Numbered from the stretch's first letter, positions 1-8,985 are shown. The stretch: 64,000 nucleotides of DNA from Streptomyces kanamyceticus (GCF_008704495.1 NZ_CP023699.1:7316001-7380000), one strand, 5' to 3'. The notes: generated by a model from the letters alone, not told the origin. Program-made: numbers and translations.

Positions 1-231
1 GTCGATGACGGCCAGCTCGGCGCCGACCTCGACGGTCTCGTCCTCGGCGACCTTGATGGAGGCCAGGATGCCGGAGGCGGGCGAGGGGATCTCGGTGTCG
101 ACCTTGTCGGTCGACACCTCGAGCAGCGGCTCGTCGGCCTCGACGCGCTCGCCTTCGGCCTTCAGCCAACGGGTGACAGTGCCCTCGGTGACGCTCTCGC
201 CGAGCGCCGGAAGGGATACGGAAACCGCCAT
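1..231 (-). CDS. sucB: Dihydrolipoamide succinyltransferase (2-oxoglutarate dehydrogenase E2), N-terminal part only
   Basis: The gene runs off the left edge, so only the first 77 residues are visible. They form a biotinyl/lipoyl domain: the start [19 protein letters not shown] is the classic E2 opening, and the lipoylated lysine is K43 in STDKVDTE. E2 transfers the succinyl group from E1 to CoA on the swinging lipoyl arm. The ATG is preceded on the minus strand by AAGGAG with good spacing. The neighbouring lpdA encodes the E3 that re-oxidises the lipoyl group, and both read leftward. It could be an E2 for another 2-oxoacid dehydrogenase, because the catalytic domain is outside the window. Confidence 0.85.
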   Translation of the reverse strand, partial: MAVSVSLPALGESVTEGTVTRWLKAEGERVEADEPLLEVSTDKVDTEIPSPASGILASIKVAEDETVEVGAELAVID

Positions 232-260
232 GGTTTCAGTTGCTCCTTACGGATGGGGTC

Positions 261-293
261 TCCCCTGCTCGAGCGAAGTCGAGAGCTTGGGGA
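261..293. repeat. Intergenic stem-loop between lpdA and sucB
   Basis: An imperfect hairpin CCCC-tg-CTCGA-gcgaag-TCGAG-agctt-GGGG lies in the 97-bp gap between lpdA and sucB. The CTCGA/TCGAG arms are perfect and CCCC/GGGG can close the base. Similar sequences with a GAGCGAAG loop recur between Streptomyces genes, so it may be a dispersed repeat, an RNA-processing site or a weak attenuator within the operon. Confidence 0.45.
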
Positions 294-328
294 AGCGGAA
301 GTCTGGTCGTCGCGCCCGAATGACTGAA

Positions 329-1717
329 TCAGTCGTGGGAGTGCAGCGGCTTGCCCGCCAGGGCGAGGTGGGCTTCGCCCAGCGCCTCGTTCTGCGTCGG
401 GTGGGCGTGGATGAGCTGGGCCACCTCGGCCGGCAGCGCTTCCCAGTTGTAGATCAGCTGGGCTTCGCCGACCTGCTCGCCCATGCGGTCGCCGACCATG
501 TGGACGCCGACCACGGCACCGTCCTTGACCTGGACGAGCTTGATCTCGCCCGCGGTCTTGAGGATCTTGCTCTTGCCGTTGCCCGCGAGGTTGTACTTGA
601 GGGCGACGACCTTGTCCGCGCCGTAGATCTCCTTGGCCTTGGCCTCGGTGATGCCCACGGAGGCGACCTCGGGGTGGCAGTACGTCACCTTCGGCACGCC
701 GTCGTAGTCGACAGGAACGGTCTTGAGACCGGCCAGACGCTCCGCCACCAGCATGCCCTCGGCGAAGCCGACGTGCGCGAGCTGGAGGGTCGGCACCAGG
801 TCGCCCACGGCCGAGATCGTCGGGACGTTGGTCTGCATGTACTCGTCGACCAGGACGTAGCCGCGGTCCATGGCGACGCCCTGTTCCTCGTAGCCGAGAC
901 CGGCCGAGACCGGGCCGCGGCCGATGGCGACCAGGAGGACCTCGGCCTCGAAGGTCTTGCCGTCGGCGAGGGTGACGCGCACGCCGTTCTCGGTGTACTC
1001 GGCCTTCTCGAAGAACGTGCCGAGGTTGAACTTGATGCCGCGCTTGCGGAAGGCGCGCTCAAGAAGCTTGGAGCTGTTCTCGTCCTCGACGGGCACGAGG
1101 TGCTTGAGGCCCTCGATGACCGTGACGTCGGTCCCGAAGGACTTCCACGCCGAGGCGAACTCGACGCCGATGACGCCGCCGCCCAGGATGATCGCGGACT
1201 CCGGGACACGGTCCAGGGTCAGCGCGTGGTCCGAGGAGATGATCCGGTTGCCGTCGATCTCCAGGCCGGGCAGCGACTTCGGCACGGAGCCGGTCGCGAG
1301 GAGTACGTGGCGGCCCTGGACGCGCTGGCCGTTCACGTCCACGGAGGTCGGGGACGAGAGCTTGCCCTCGCCCTCGATGTACGTCACCTTGCGGGAGGCG
1401 ACGAGACCCTGCAGGCCCTTGTACAGGCCGGTGATCACGTCGTCCTTGTACTTGTGGACGGCCGCGATGTCGATGCCCTCGAAGGTGGCCTTCACGCCGA
1501 ACTGGTCGGCCTCGCGCGCCTGGTCGGCGATCTCGCCGGCGTGCAGCAGCGCCTTCGTGGGGATGCAGCCGTTGTGCAGGCAGGTGCCGCCGAGCTTGTT
1601 CTTCTCGATCAGTGCGACGTCCAGGCCCAGCTGCGCTCCGCGCAGGGCCGCGGCGTAACCGCCGCTACCGCCGCCGAGGATCACTAGGTCGAAAACGGTG
1701 CTGGCGTCGTTCGCCAC
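329..1717 (-). CDS. lpdA: Dihydrolipoyl dehydrogenase (E3)
   Basis: This 462-residue FAD/NAD flavoprotein re-oxidises dihydrolipoamide in 2-oxoacid dehydrogenase complexes and passes electrons to NAD+. Residues 15-20 (GGGSGG) form the FAD Rossmann motif. The redox-active disulfide is C46/C51 in GGTCLHNGC. The C-terminal HAHPTQNEALGEAH holds the catalytic His-Glu pair. The GTG start (VANDASTVFDLVILGGG) was chosen because GGAGGACGTGAC lies just upstream and the motif sits at the usual distance from it; a longer open frame adds an implausible Arg/Pro-rich leader. It lies upstream of sucB on the same strand, which fits 2-oxoglutarate dehydrogenase. Confidence 0.95.
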   Translation of the reverse strand: MANDASTVFDLVILGGGSGGYAAALRGAQLGLDVALIEKNKLGGTCLHNGCIPTKALLHAGEIADQAREADQFGVKATFEGIDIAAVHKYKDDVITGLYKGLQGLVASRKVTYIEGEGKLSSPTSVDVNGQRVQGRHVLLATGSVPKSLPGLEIDGNRIISSDHALTLDRVPESAIILGGGVIGVEFASAWKSFGTDVTVIEGLKHLVPVEDENSSKLLERAFRKRGIKFNLGTFFEKAEYTENGVRVTLADGKTFEAEVLLVAIGRGPVSAGLGYEEQGVAMDRGYVLVDEYMQTNVPTISAVGDLVPTLQLAHVGFAEGMLVAERLAGLKTVPVDYDGVPKVTYCHPEVASVGITEAKAKEIYGADKVVALKYNLAGNGKSKILKTAGEIKLVQVKDGAVVGVHMVGDRMGEQVGEAQLIYNWEALPAEVAQLIHAHPTQNEALGEAHLALAGKPLHSHD

Positions 1718-1964
1718 GTCACGTCCTCCATGCATGTGCGCCGTACGCCGGACCCCGTCTTCGCGGGGGACGACCGGTCGGTCGGCTGGTATTCGGCCGC
1801 TCTTGTTTCGGCCCTTTGGTGGGGGCCCTGTCCTGCCGAGAACCCATCTTCGCACTTGTCGGCGGGAGACGGGACGCCGGGCCGGGGTGTGAGACGTCGG
1901 AGCGACGGTCTCCAGGGCCTGCTGCTGCTCATGAACGTACGGATTTCGTCGAGGGCGAAATCGC

Positions 1965-1999
1965 CCAGGGCTCCGGACGGGGAACGTCCGGAGCCCTGG
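1965..1999. terminator. Terminator hairpin after pepA
   Basis: A perfect 15-bp stem CCAGGGCTCCGGACG / CGTCCGGAGCCCTGG with a 5-nt loop (gggaa) lies about 17 bp beyond the pepA stop codon. It separates pepA from lpdA, both transcribed leftward. Confidence 0.8.
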
Positions 2000-2015
2000 A
2001 CCGTCGTACGGAGAA

Positions 2016-3563
2016 TCAGCCGAGGTCGCCCGCGGCGGTGTGCTCGGCGAGGCCGACCAGGGTGCGGACCGCGGTGCCGGTGCCGCCCTTGGGCGTGTAG
2101 CCGAACGTGCCGCCCTCGTTGAAGGCCGGGCCCGCGATGTCCAGGTGCGCCCAGGTGATGCCCTCGCCCACGAACTCCTGGAGGAAGAGGCCCGCCACCA
2201 GGCCGCCGCCCATGCGCTCGCCGATGTTGGCGATGTCGGCGGTGGGGGACTCCATGCCCTTGCGCAGGTGGGCGGGGAGCGGCATCGGCCAGGACGGCTC
2301 GCCCGCCTCCTCGGAGATCTCGTGGACCGAGGTGCGGAACGCGTCGTCGTTGGAGACGATGCCGAAGGTGCGGCTGCCGAGGGCGACCATCATGGCGCCG
2401 GTCAGCGTCGCCACGTCGACGATCGCGTCGGGCTTGTCCTCGGAGGCCTTGGCGATCGCGTCGGCCAGGACGAGACGGCCCTCGGCGTCGGTGTTCAGGA
2501 CCTCGACGGTCTTGCCGCTGTACATCCGCAGGACGTCGCCGGGGCGGGTCGCGGATCCTGAGGGCATGTTCTCGGCGAGCGCCAGCCAGCCGGTGACGTT
2601 CACCTCCAGGCCCAGGCGGGCGGCGGTCACGACGGCGGCGAAGACGGCGGCGGCACCGGCCATGTCGCACTTCATGGTCTCGTTGTGACCCGCGGGCTTG
2701 AGCGAGATGCCGCCCGAGTCGTACGTGATGCCCTTGCCGACGAAGGCGAGGTGCTTCTTCGCCTTGGAGCTCGTGTACGAGAGCTTGACCAGGCGCGGCG
2801 GGGAGTCCGAGCCCACGCCGACGCCGAGGATGCCGCCGAAGCCGCCCTTGGTGAGCGCCTTCTCGTCGAGCACCTGGACCTTGATGCCGTGCTCCTTGGC
2901 GGCCGCGGTGGCGACCGCCGCGAAGGCCTCGGGGTTGAGGTCGTTCGGCGGGGTGTTGATGAGGTCGCGGGCGCGGTTCATCTCCTCGGCGACGGCGACG
3001 GCGCGCTCGACGGCGGCCTTGTACGCCTTGTCGCGGGCCTTGCCGCCGAGCAGGGCGACCTCGGCCAGCGGGGCCTTGGCGTTCTTGCCCTTCTTCTTCG
3101 CGTCCTTGGCGTCGCCCTGGTCCTTGTAGGCGTCGAAGGAGTACGCGCCGAGCAGGGCGCCCTCGGCGATGGCGCCGATGTCACCGGCCTGCTCGACGGG
3201 GAGCGCGAAACCGGCCTTCTTGACGCCGGTCAGGGCGCGGGCGGCGGCACCAGCGGCGCGGCGCAGCGCGTCCGTGCCGTACGTCTCGTCCTTCTCCGGG
3301 ACCTCGCCGAGGCCGACCGCGACGACGACCGGTGCCTTGAAGCCGGAGGGCGCGGGCAGCTTCGTCACCTCGCCCTCGCCGCCGGAGGCGCCGAGGGTCT
3401 CCAGGACGGACGCGAGCTTGCCGTCGTACGCCTTGTCCACGGCCTCGGCGCCGAACGCGACGACCAGGCCCCCCTTGGATCCAGCGCCCTTGGCGACACC
3501 GACGACGATCGCGTCGGCACGCAGGCCGGACGCGGCGGCGGTGCTGAGAGTCAGAGCAGTCAC
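2016..3563 (-). CDS. pepA: Leucyl aminopeptidase (M17 family)
   Basis: This 515-residue cytosolic zinc/manganese aminopeptidase trims N-terminal residues from peptides. The family signature NTDAEGRL is at residues 357-364, and the catalytic-lysine and metal segment GKGITYDSGGISLKP at 276-290. The N-terminal 170 residues form the variable M17 domain. Length is normal for the family. The start is GTG with GAGGACC upstream at suitable spacing. A strong terminator follows the gene, so it is probably transcribed alone. Confidence 0.95.
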   Translation of the reverse strand: MTALTLSTAAASGLRADAIVVGVAKGAGSKGGLVVAFGAEAVDKAYDGKLASVLETLGASGGEGEVTKLPAPSGFKAPVVVAVGLGEVPEKDETYGTDALRRAAGAAARALTGVKKAGFALPVEQAGDIGAIAEGALLGAYSFDAYKDQGDAKDAKKKGKNAKAPLAEVALLGGKARDKAYKAAVERAVAVAEEMNRARDLINTPPNDLNPEAFAAVATAAAKEHGIKVQVLDEKALTKGGFGGILGVGVGSDSPPRLVKLSYTSSKAKKHLAFVGKGITYDSGGISLKPAGHNETMKCDMAGAAAVFAAVVTAARLGLEVNVTGWLALAENMPSGSATRPGDVLRMYSGKTVEVLNTDAEGRLVLADAIAKASEDKPDAIVDVATLTGAMMVALGSRTFGIVSNDDAFRTSVHEISEEAGEPSWPMPLPAHLRKGMESPTADIANIGERMGGGLVAGLFLQEFVGEGITWAHLDIAGPAFNEGGTFGYTPKGGTGTAVRTLVGLAEHTAAGDLG

Positions 3564-3710
3564 GGTGGTGAGGTCCTCTTTCAGTGAGTTGCGACGGGCT
3601 TGTGGGGTGGTGAGCCCGTCGCGAGCCTACGCCCGTGAGCGCTGCGGTGCGCATCACTGTGTGTGTTCATCGTGGTGTCGCGTACGCCGGGGTTTCGTAC
3701 GACCTGGCTC

Positions 3711-4493
3711 TCAGCCGAGCGCGAGGACGATCAGCGAGGCGGTCGCCGCCGTCTCCGCGAGGCCGCCGAAGACGTCCCCGGTGACGCCTCCGAAGCGTCG
3801 TACGCAGTGCCGCAGGAGCAGTTCGGCGGCGCCGCAGGCCAGCACAGCGGCGGCCGCGCAGCGCACCGCGCCGTACGCCCCGAAGAGCGCCCCCGCGCCC
3901 CCCGCGGCGGCCACCACGACGGCCGCGACGAGCAGCGCGCGGCCGCGCGGGACCACGCCCGCGACGGCGGCGCCGAGGCCCTCGGGACGGGCCGGCGGCA
4001 CGCCCGCGCGGGCGGCCAGGGTGAGGGCGAGACGGGCCGCGACCGCCGAGACGACGGCGGCCACCGCGCCCCGGGCCCATGAGGCGTCGTACAGCTGGAA
4101 GAGCACCGCGACCTGGGCGAGCAGGACGAAGAGCAGCGTGATGACGCCGAACGGGCCGATGTCGGACTGCTTCATGATGCGCAGCGCGTCATCGGCGGGC
4201 TTGGCGCTGCCGAGGCCGTCGGCGGTGTCGGCGAGGCCGTCGAGGTGCAGACCGCGGGTGAGGGCGGCGGGGACCGCGGCGGTCGCGACGGCGGCGAGGA
4301 GGGGGCCCGCGCCGAGGGCGAGGAGCGCGCCGCCCGCGGCGGCCGAGCACAGGCCGATCACCAGACCGGCCAGGGGCGCCCACTGCATGCCCGCACGGGC
4401 CGCCGCGCGGTCCCAGCGGGTGACGTGGACGGGGAGCGCGGTGAGGGTGCCGAAGGTGAAACGTATGCCGTCGGCGGGGGAGGTTCTGGACAC
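3711..4493 (-). CDS. cobS: Adenosylcobinamide-GDP ribazoletransferase
   Basis: This 260-residue integral membrane enzyme joins adenosylcobinamide-GDP to alpha-ribazole (phosphate), the last assembly step of adenosylcobalamin. The family pattern is clear: an N-terminal LTALPV segment, then HLDGLADTADGLGS with its conserved acidic residues, then KQSDIGPFG, and many Ala/Leu-rich membrane spans. The start is GTG with only a weak upstream ribosome site. cobT and a cobU fusion lie within 7 kb, but on separate transcription units. Confidence 0.93.
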   Translation of the reverse strand: MSRTSPADGIRFTFGTLTALPVHVTRWDRAAARAGMQWAPLAGLVIGLCSAAAGGALLALGAGPLLAAVATAAVPAALTRGLHLDGLADTADGLGSAKPADDALRIMKQSDIGPFGVITLLFVLLAQVAVLFQLYDASWARGAVAAVVSAVAARLALTLAARAGVPPARPEGLGAAVAGVVPRGRALLVAAVVVAAAGGAGALFGAYGAVRCAAAAVLACGAAELLLRHCVRRFGGVTGDVFGGLAETAATASLIVLALG

Positions 4494-4559
4494 CGCGGCA
4501 GGCTACCCCGGGGAACGCCCCGCCCTGCGGAACGCTCTTCGGAGACGGAGGATGAGCCC

Positions 4560-5378
4560 ATGGGTGACTGGTGGTACCGGAACATCGTCGAGCCGGGGAA
4601 GCTGCCGCTGCTGCTCGCGCTGCTCTCCTTCGTGGGCTCGTTCCTGGTCACCAGGACCATCACGCGGCTGATCCGCGCGGGCAAGGGGCCGTTCAGGAAC
4701 ATCAGCTCGGGCGACGTGCACATCCACCACGTCGTGCCGGGGATCTTCCTGATGCTGGTCGGCGGCTTCTGGGCGGTGGCCGCCGGACGGCACGGCGCGG
4801 GGCCGCTCTACGCCGCGGTGATCTTCGGGGTCGGCGCCGGGCTCGTGCTCGACGAGTTCGCGCTGATCCTCCACCTCGACGACGTCTACTGGAGCGAGCA
4901 GGGCCGCAAGAGCGTGGAGGTCGTGATGCTCACGGCCGCCCTGGTGGTGCTCGTGCTCACCGGCTTCACGCCGTTCGGGGTCAACGACCTGTCGGTCACC
5001 GAGCGGCACAACCGCGCCCTGCTCGCGCTGAACGTCGGCATCAACTGCGCCTTCGCGCTGATCGCGCTCCTCAAGGGCAAGCTGCGCACGGCCCTGATCG
5101 GCATGGTCGTGCCGTTCGTCGCGCTGGTCGGCGCGATCAGGCTCGCCAGGCCGGGGTCGGCGTGGGCGCGGCGGTTCTACGGCAACCGGCACCGGGCCAG
5201 GGCGCGCGCGGGCCTGCGGGCCTTCCGGCACGACCGGCGCTGGGCGGGTCCGCGCCGCAGGTTTCAGGACTTGATCGGCGGCTTCTCGGAGCCGGGACCT
5301 TCGGTGGGCGCGGCACCGGAGCCCGGGTCCACGGCTGATCCCGAGCCGGATCCCGAGCGGGTGTCGCGGCGCCGGTGA
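4560..5378 (+). CDS. Uncharacterised integral membrane protein with an HIHH motif
   Basis: This 272-residue protein has about six or seven hydrophobic segments between residues 15 and 195. Two polar motifs lie at membrane edges: SSGDVHIHHVVPG near residue 55 and LHLDDVYWSEQG near residue 105. Their His and Asp residues could bind a metal or act in catalysis, but I do not recognise an assigned function. After about residue 200 the sequence becomes Arg-rich and then Pro/Glu/Ser-rich, with no membrane character. The ATG is preceded by GGAGACGGAGGA. The 3' end overlaps the convergent downstream gene by 115 bp. Confidence 0.8.
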   Translation: MGDWWYRNIVEPGKLPLLLALLSFVGSFLVTRTITRLIRAGKGPFRNISSGDVHIHHVVPGIFLMLVGGFWAVAAGRHGAGPLYAAVIFGVGAGLVLDEFALILHLDDVYWSEQGRKSVEVVMLTAALVVLVLTGFTPFGVNDLSVTERHNRALLALNVGINCAFALIALLKGKLRTALIGMVVPFVALVGAIRLARPGSAWARRFYGNRHRARARAGLRAFRHDRRWAGPRRRFQDLIGGFSEPGPSVGAAPEPGSTADPEPDPERVSRRR

Positions 5379-6016
5379 CGCAGCGTCGAGATCGCGCAGA
5401 GCACGGCGACGGCCAGGATGGCGGCCAGGTGCTCCTTGCCCGCGAGGTTGTTCTTGACGAGCACTTCGAGCACCATCACGGCGCTCACCAGGGCCGCCGT
5501 GAAGTACGCCCGGTAGCGCCAGCAGACGAACACGGCCAGGCCCACGACGGCCGCCGAGGGCCCCGTGTCGACGACCTGCGCGTCGGTGGCGGGCAGGCCG
5601 AACGGGTTACCCGTGCCGAGGTCGATGCCCACGCGCGCGTAGAGCGTGCCCGCGAGGGTGGCCGCGTAGCCGATGACGAGCGTGCGCCACCAGCCCAGAC
5701 AGATCTCCGCGATCCCGAACACCAGCAGGATCTGCGCGAGCGCGCCCCACACGGGCAGGTCGAGGGCGGGGACGAAGAGGGAGAGCGGGGTGCGCAGGAG
5801 CGCGAGCCAGAGGGGCTCCTCGGCGCGCACGGAGCCGATGTTCTGGACGAACTGGTAGCCCCAGGGCTGGTTCTGCACGAACTGGCAGGCCGCGGTCAGA
5901 CAGACCGCCGCCAGCGTCATGGGCACCGCCCGCCACCGCCGGGCCGCGAGGGCGGCCCGCACGGTGGAGAACAGGGGTCCCCACTCGGCGCGGGCGCAGC
6001 GGGCCAGTGGGCTCAT
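5264..6016 (-). CDS. Multi-pass membrane protein, possibly rhomboid-like
   Basis: A 250-residue protein with about five or six hydrophobic helices between residues 30 and 210. The segment NQPWGYQFVQNIGSV separates the first two helices, and a Gly/Ser/Pro-rich tail ends the protein. The start ATG overlaps the stop of the upstream lysyltransferase-like gene as ATGA, so translation is probably coupled and the two proteins may work together at the membrane. I see no catalytic Ser-His pair of an active rhomboid protease; a rhomboid-like fold is only inferred from the helix pattern. The last 115 bp overlap the convergent gene on the other strand. Confidence 0.75.
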   Translation of the reverse strand: MSPLARCARAEWGPLFSTVRAALAARRWRAVPMTLAAVCLTAACQFVQNQPWGYQFVQNIGSVRAEEPLWLALLRTPLSLFVPALDLPVWGALAQILLVFGIAEICLGWWRTLVIGYAATLAGTLYARVGIDLGTGNPFGLPATDAQVVDTGPSAAVVGLAVFVCWRYRAYFTAALVSAVMVLEVLVKNNLAGKEHLAAILAVAVLCAISTLRHRRRDTRSGSGSGSAVDPGSGAAPTEGPGSEKPPIKS

Positions 6017-7779
6017 CGTCTTGACTCCAGGTGCTTGCGGTGCAGCCACTTCGGCAGTCCGGGGGCTTCGAGGAAGCCCTCGGCGCGTGCGGACGCGATG
6101 CCGATGCGCAGCAGGTCGCCGCTCTTCTCGAAGAGGAGGAACCGGGGTTCCCAGATCGGCCGGTACTTCGCGTTGGCGCGGTAGAGCGACTCGATCTGCC
6201 ACCAGCGGGAGAAGAAGCTGAGCAGCGAGCGCCACATGCGCAGGACCGGGCCCGCGCCGAGTCGCGAACCACGTTCGAAGACCGACCTGAACATGGCGAA
6301 GTTGAGTGAGACCTGAGTGATCTTGATCTCGGGGGCGCGCTGGAGGAGTTCGATCACCATGAACTCCATCAGGCCGTTCTCGGAGTCGCGGTCGCGCCGC
6401 ATCAGGTCCAGGGAGAGCCCGTGCGGGCCCCACGGCACGAAGGAGAGCACCGCTCGCAGTTCGCCGTCGCCGTCGGTGCATTCGAGCATCACGCACTGCC
6501 CGTCCGCCGGGTCGCCGAGCCGCCCGAGCGCCATCGAGAAGCCGCGCTCGGTGGCGCCGTCGCGCCAGTCGTCGGCACGCTCCAGGAGGTGGGTCATCTC
6601 GTCGGCGGGGATGTCCTCGTGGCGGCGGATGCGGACGGTGTACCCGGCGCGCTTCACGCGGTTGTAGGCCTGGCGGACGGTGCGCATGGCCCGTCCCTCC
6701 AGCGTGAAGTCGGCGATCTCCACGATCGCCTCGTCGCCCAGCTCCAGGGCGTCCAGGCCGTGCCGGGCGTAGATCGTGCCCGCCTCCTCGCTCGCGCCCA
6801 TCACGGCGGGGAGCCAGCCGTGCTCACGGGCCTCGGCGAGCCACGGCTCGATGGCGCCGGGCCAGGCCTCCGGGTCGCCGATGGGGTCGCCGGATGCCAG
6901 CGAGACCCCGCCCACCACGCGGTAGGCGACCGCCGCCTTGCCGGTCGGCGACCACACGACGCTCTTCTCGCGGCGCAGCGAGAAGTAGCCGAGGGAGTCG
7001 CGCTCGCCGTGCTGGTCGAGCAGCGCGCGCAGCTTCTCCTCGTCCGCCTCGGTGAGCGGGTCGACGGCCCTGCGGGAGCGGAACGCCGCGTACAGGACGG
7101 CGCAGAGCAGCAGCGCGCTGAGCACGTTGATGGCGACGTTGACCCAGCCGGGGGTGGTGATGCCCTCGAAGCGCTTGTCGTCGGCGGCCAGCGAGACCAG
7201 GCGCATGACGCCGTAGCGCCAGCGGTCCAGGAAGGTCGAGCGGTAGTCGTCGTGGGCGGTGTTGGTGAGCGTGACGATCAGCGTGGCGATCAGCGAGGTC
7301 ACCAGGAGCCCGCCGACCGCGACGGCCGAGGCCAGCTTCGGGTTGGAGCGGTCGCCCTTCGCGTAGAACTCCTTGCGCCCGACGATCAGCGACGCGACGA
7401 ACGCGGCGGTCAGGACGAGTGAGATCCAGTTCTGCGCGTACGCGCGGATCTCCGGGAAGATCATCGCGAAGGCGAAGAGCAGCAGGAAGAGCCCGCTGAG
7501 CACGAGGTTGAGGATCCATGCGGCGCGCTTGCGGCGCCGCATGGTGATCGCCAGGAACAGCGTGAAGAGACCGGAGGCGAAGCCCGCGGTCAGCAGGTAC
7601 GGAGTGAAGTAGTTCTCCGTGTTGTGCTGCCGCAGGTCCTGGCCGAGGGAGACCCAGACCGCGCTCAGGAAATTGATGAAGGTGACGGCGCGGAGATACC
7701 AGACGGCGAAGCCCGCGGCTCTGCGTCGCGTGGTGCTGCGGCGTAGTTCCCGGCGCCCGATGTTCTGCTCATCTCCCAT
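6013..7779 (-). CDS. Lysyl-phosphatidylglycerol synthase-like membrane protein (MprF/LPG synthase C-terminal domain)
   Basis: This 588-residue protein begins with about six membrane helices (residues 20-240) and continues into a cytosolic acyltransferase-type domain of the DUF2156/MprF family. Recognisable segments are EKSVVWSPTGKAAVAYRV, GGVSLASGDPIGDPEAW, DGDGELRAVLSFVPWG and SLDLMRRD. MprF enzymes move an aminoacyl group from tRNA to phosphatidylglycerol, which reduces negative surface charge and protects against cationic peptides. There is no fused lysyl-tRNA synthetase domain, unlike mycobacterial LysX. The ATG has a poor ribosome site. It is coupled by ATGA to the membrane gene that follows. 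Confidence 0.85.
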   Translation of the reverse strand: MGDEQNIGRRELRRSTTRRRAAGFAVWYLRAVTFINFLSAVWVSLGQDLRQHNTENYFTPYLLTAGFASGLFTLFLAITMRRRKRAAWILNLVLSGLFLLLFAFAMIFPEIRAYAQNWISLVLTAAFVASLIVGRKEFYAKGDRSNPKLASAVAVGGLLVTSLIATLIVTLTNTAHDDYRSTFLDRWRYGVMRLVSLAADDKRFEGITTPGWVNVAINVLSALLLCAVLYAAFRSRRAVDPLTEADEEKLRALLDQHGERDSLGYFSLRREKSVVWSPTGKAAVAYRVVGGVSLASGDPIGDPEAWPGAIEPWLAEAREHGWLPAVMGASEEAGTIYARHGLDALELGDEAIVEIADFTLEGRAMRTVRQAYNRVKRAGYTVRIRRHEDIPADEMTHLLERADDWRDGATERGFSMALGRLGDPADGQCVMLECTDGDGELRAVLSFVPWGPHGLSLDLMRRDRDSENGLMEFMVIELLQRAPEIKITQVSLNFAMFRSVFERGSRLGAGPVLRMWRSLLSFFSRWWQIESLYRANAKYRPIWEPRFLLFEKSGDLLRIGIASARAEGFLEAPGLPKWLHRKHLESRR

Positions 7780-7820
7780 GAAAGGGGATCATATGGGGTT
7801 TCGTCCATTGGAGATGATCT

Positions 7821-7860
7821 AGGGGTTCCCAGGGGGTACCAGGGGCTACCGGGGGTTCTG
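7821..7860. repeat. Four G-tracts with exact 10-bp period
   Basis: Four tandem 10-bp units align as AGGGGTTCCC, AGGGGGTACC, AGGGGCTACC and GGGGGTTCTG in the gap between the cobT stop and the start of the MprF-like gene. Each unit starts with a run of four or five G on the plus strand. This gives both a helically phased repeat and intramolecular G-quadruplex potential on the strand that serves as template for the leftward genes. Confidence 0.7.
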
Positions 7861-7881
7861 TCCGGTTCGGGGCGCTCCGGG

Positions 7882-8985
7882 CTATCCCTGCTGCTCGGAC
7901 TCCGCGGCGGCGGCCTCCTGCGGCTCGGTCTCCTTGTCCTCGGCCCGCTCCGGCAGCTCGGCCGAGAGCGCCGCCGCGGCCTGTACGAGCGGCAGCGCGA
8001 GCAGCGCCCCCGCGCCCTCGCCGACCTTGACCCCGTGGTTCAGGAGCGGCTCGAGAGCCATCCGGTCCAGCGCCTTGGCCTGCGCGGGCTCCCCGCTGTC
8101 GTGCCCCGCGAGCCACCAGTCGGGCGACCGGAAGGCCACCCGCTGGGCCACCAGCGCGGCCGCGGACGCCACCACGCCGTCCAGGATCACGGGCGTACGG
8201 CGCACCGCGCACTGCAGCAGGAACCCGGTCATCGCGGCCAGATCGGCCCCGCCCACCGCGGCGAGCAGCTCCAGCTGGTCGCCGAGCACGGGCCTGGCCC
8301 GCCGCAGGGAGTCCCGCACCGCCGCGCACTTGCGCATCCACGCGAGGTCGTCGATGGCCTCGCCACCGCGGCCCGTCACCACGGAGGCGTCGGTGCCGCA
8401 GAGCGCGGCGATCAGCGTCGCGGCGGGCGTCGTGCCGCCGACGCTGATGTCGCCGAGTACGACCAGGTCGGTACCGGAGTCCGCCTCCTCGTCGGCGACG
8501 GCCATGCCCGCGCGCACCGCCTGCTCGGCCTCCTCCGCGGTCAGCGCGTCCTCGATGTCGATGCGCCCGGAGCCGCGCCGCACCCGGTGGCCCGCGACCT
8601 CTGCGGGCAGTTCGCCGGGGTCGCAGTCGAGCGCCATGTCGACGACCCGGACGGGCACGTCCAGGCGGCGCGCGAGCAGGGCGACCGGGCTCGTGCCCGC
8701 GAGCACGGAGCGCACGAGGTCGGCGGCGCCGCCCGCGGGCCGTGCCGATACGCCGAGTTCGGAGACTCCGTGGTCGCCCGCGAAGAGCACCACGCGCGGC
8801 CGCTCGACGGGGCGGACGGGGACCGCCGACTGGGCCGCCGAGAGCCACTCGCCGAGCTCGTCGAGGCGGCCCAGGGACCCGGGCGGCAGGACCTGCCGTG
8901 CCCTGCGCTCCTCGGCGTCGCGGCGCACCCCGCCGTCGGGGCGCTCGATCAGGTCGGTGAAGTCGTCGAGATTCAGCGAGCTCAT
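7882..8985 (-). CDS. cobT: Nicotinate-nucleotide--dimethylbenzimidazole phosphoribosyltransferase
   Basis: This 367-residue enzyme makes alpha-ribazole phosphate, the lower ligand precursor of cobalamin, from nicotinate mononucleotide and dimethylbenzimidazole. Family landmarks are PPGSLGRLDELGEW near residue 35, VVLFAGDHGVSELGVSA, VLGDISVGGTTPAATL, and the C-terminal NHGVKVGEGAGALLALPLVQ with the catalytic glutamate. An Ala/Glu-rich tail follows. The ATG (MSSLNLDDFTDL) has no clear ribosome site; the longer frame adds an Arg/Pro leader and is unlikely. No B12 box was seen upstream. Confidence 0.94.
   Translation of the reverse strand: MSSLNLDDFTDLIERPDGGVRRDAEERRARQVLPPGSLGRLDELGEWLSAAQSAVPVRPVERPRVVLFAGDHGVSELGVSARPAGGAADLVRSVLAGTSPVALLARRLDVPVRVVDMALDCDPGELPAEVAGHRVRRGSGRIDIEDALTAEEAEQAVRAGMAVADEEADSGTDLVVLGDISVGGTTPAATLIAALCGTDASVVTGRGGEAIDDLAWMRKCAAVRDSLRRARPVLGDQLELLAAVGGADLAAMTGFLLQCAVRRTPVILDGVVASAAALVAQRVAFRSPDWWLAGHDSGEPAQAKALDRMALEPLLNHGVKVGEGAGALLALPLVQAAAALSAELPERAEDKETEPQEAAAAESEQQG

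Noticed and set aside
5..1687. A 560-residue rightward open frame over sucB and lpdA
   Set aside because: Shadow frame: the minus-strand E2 and E3 motifs are unambiguous.
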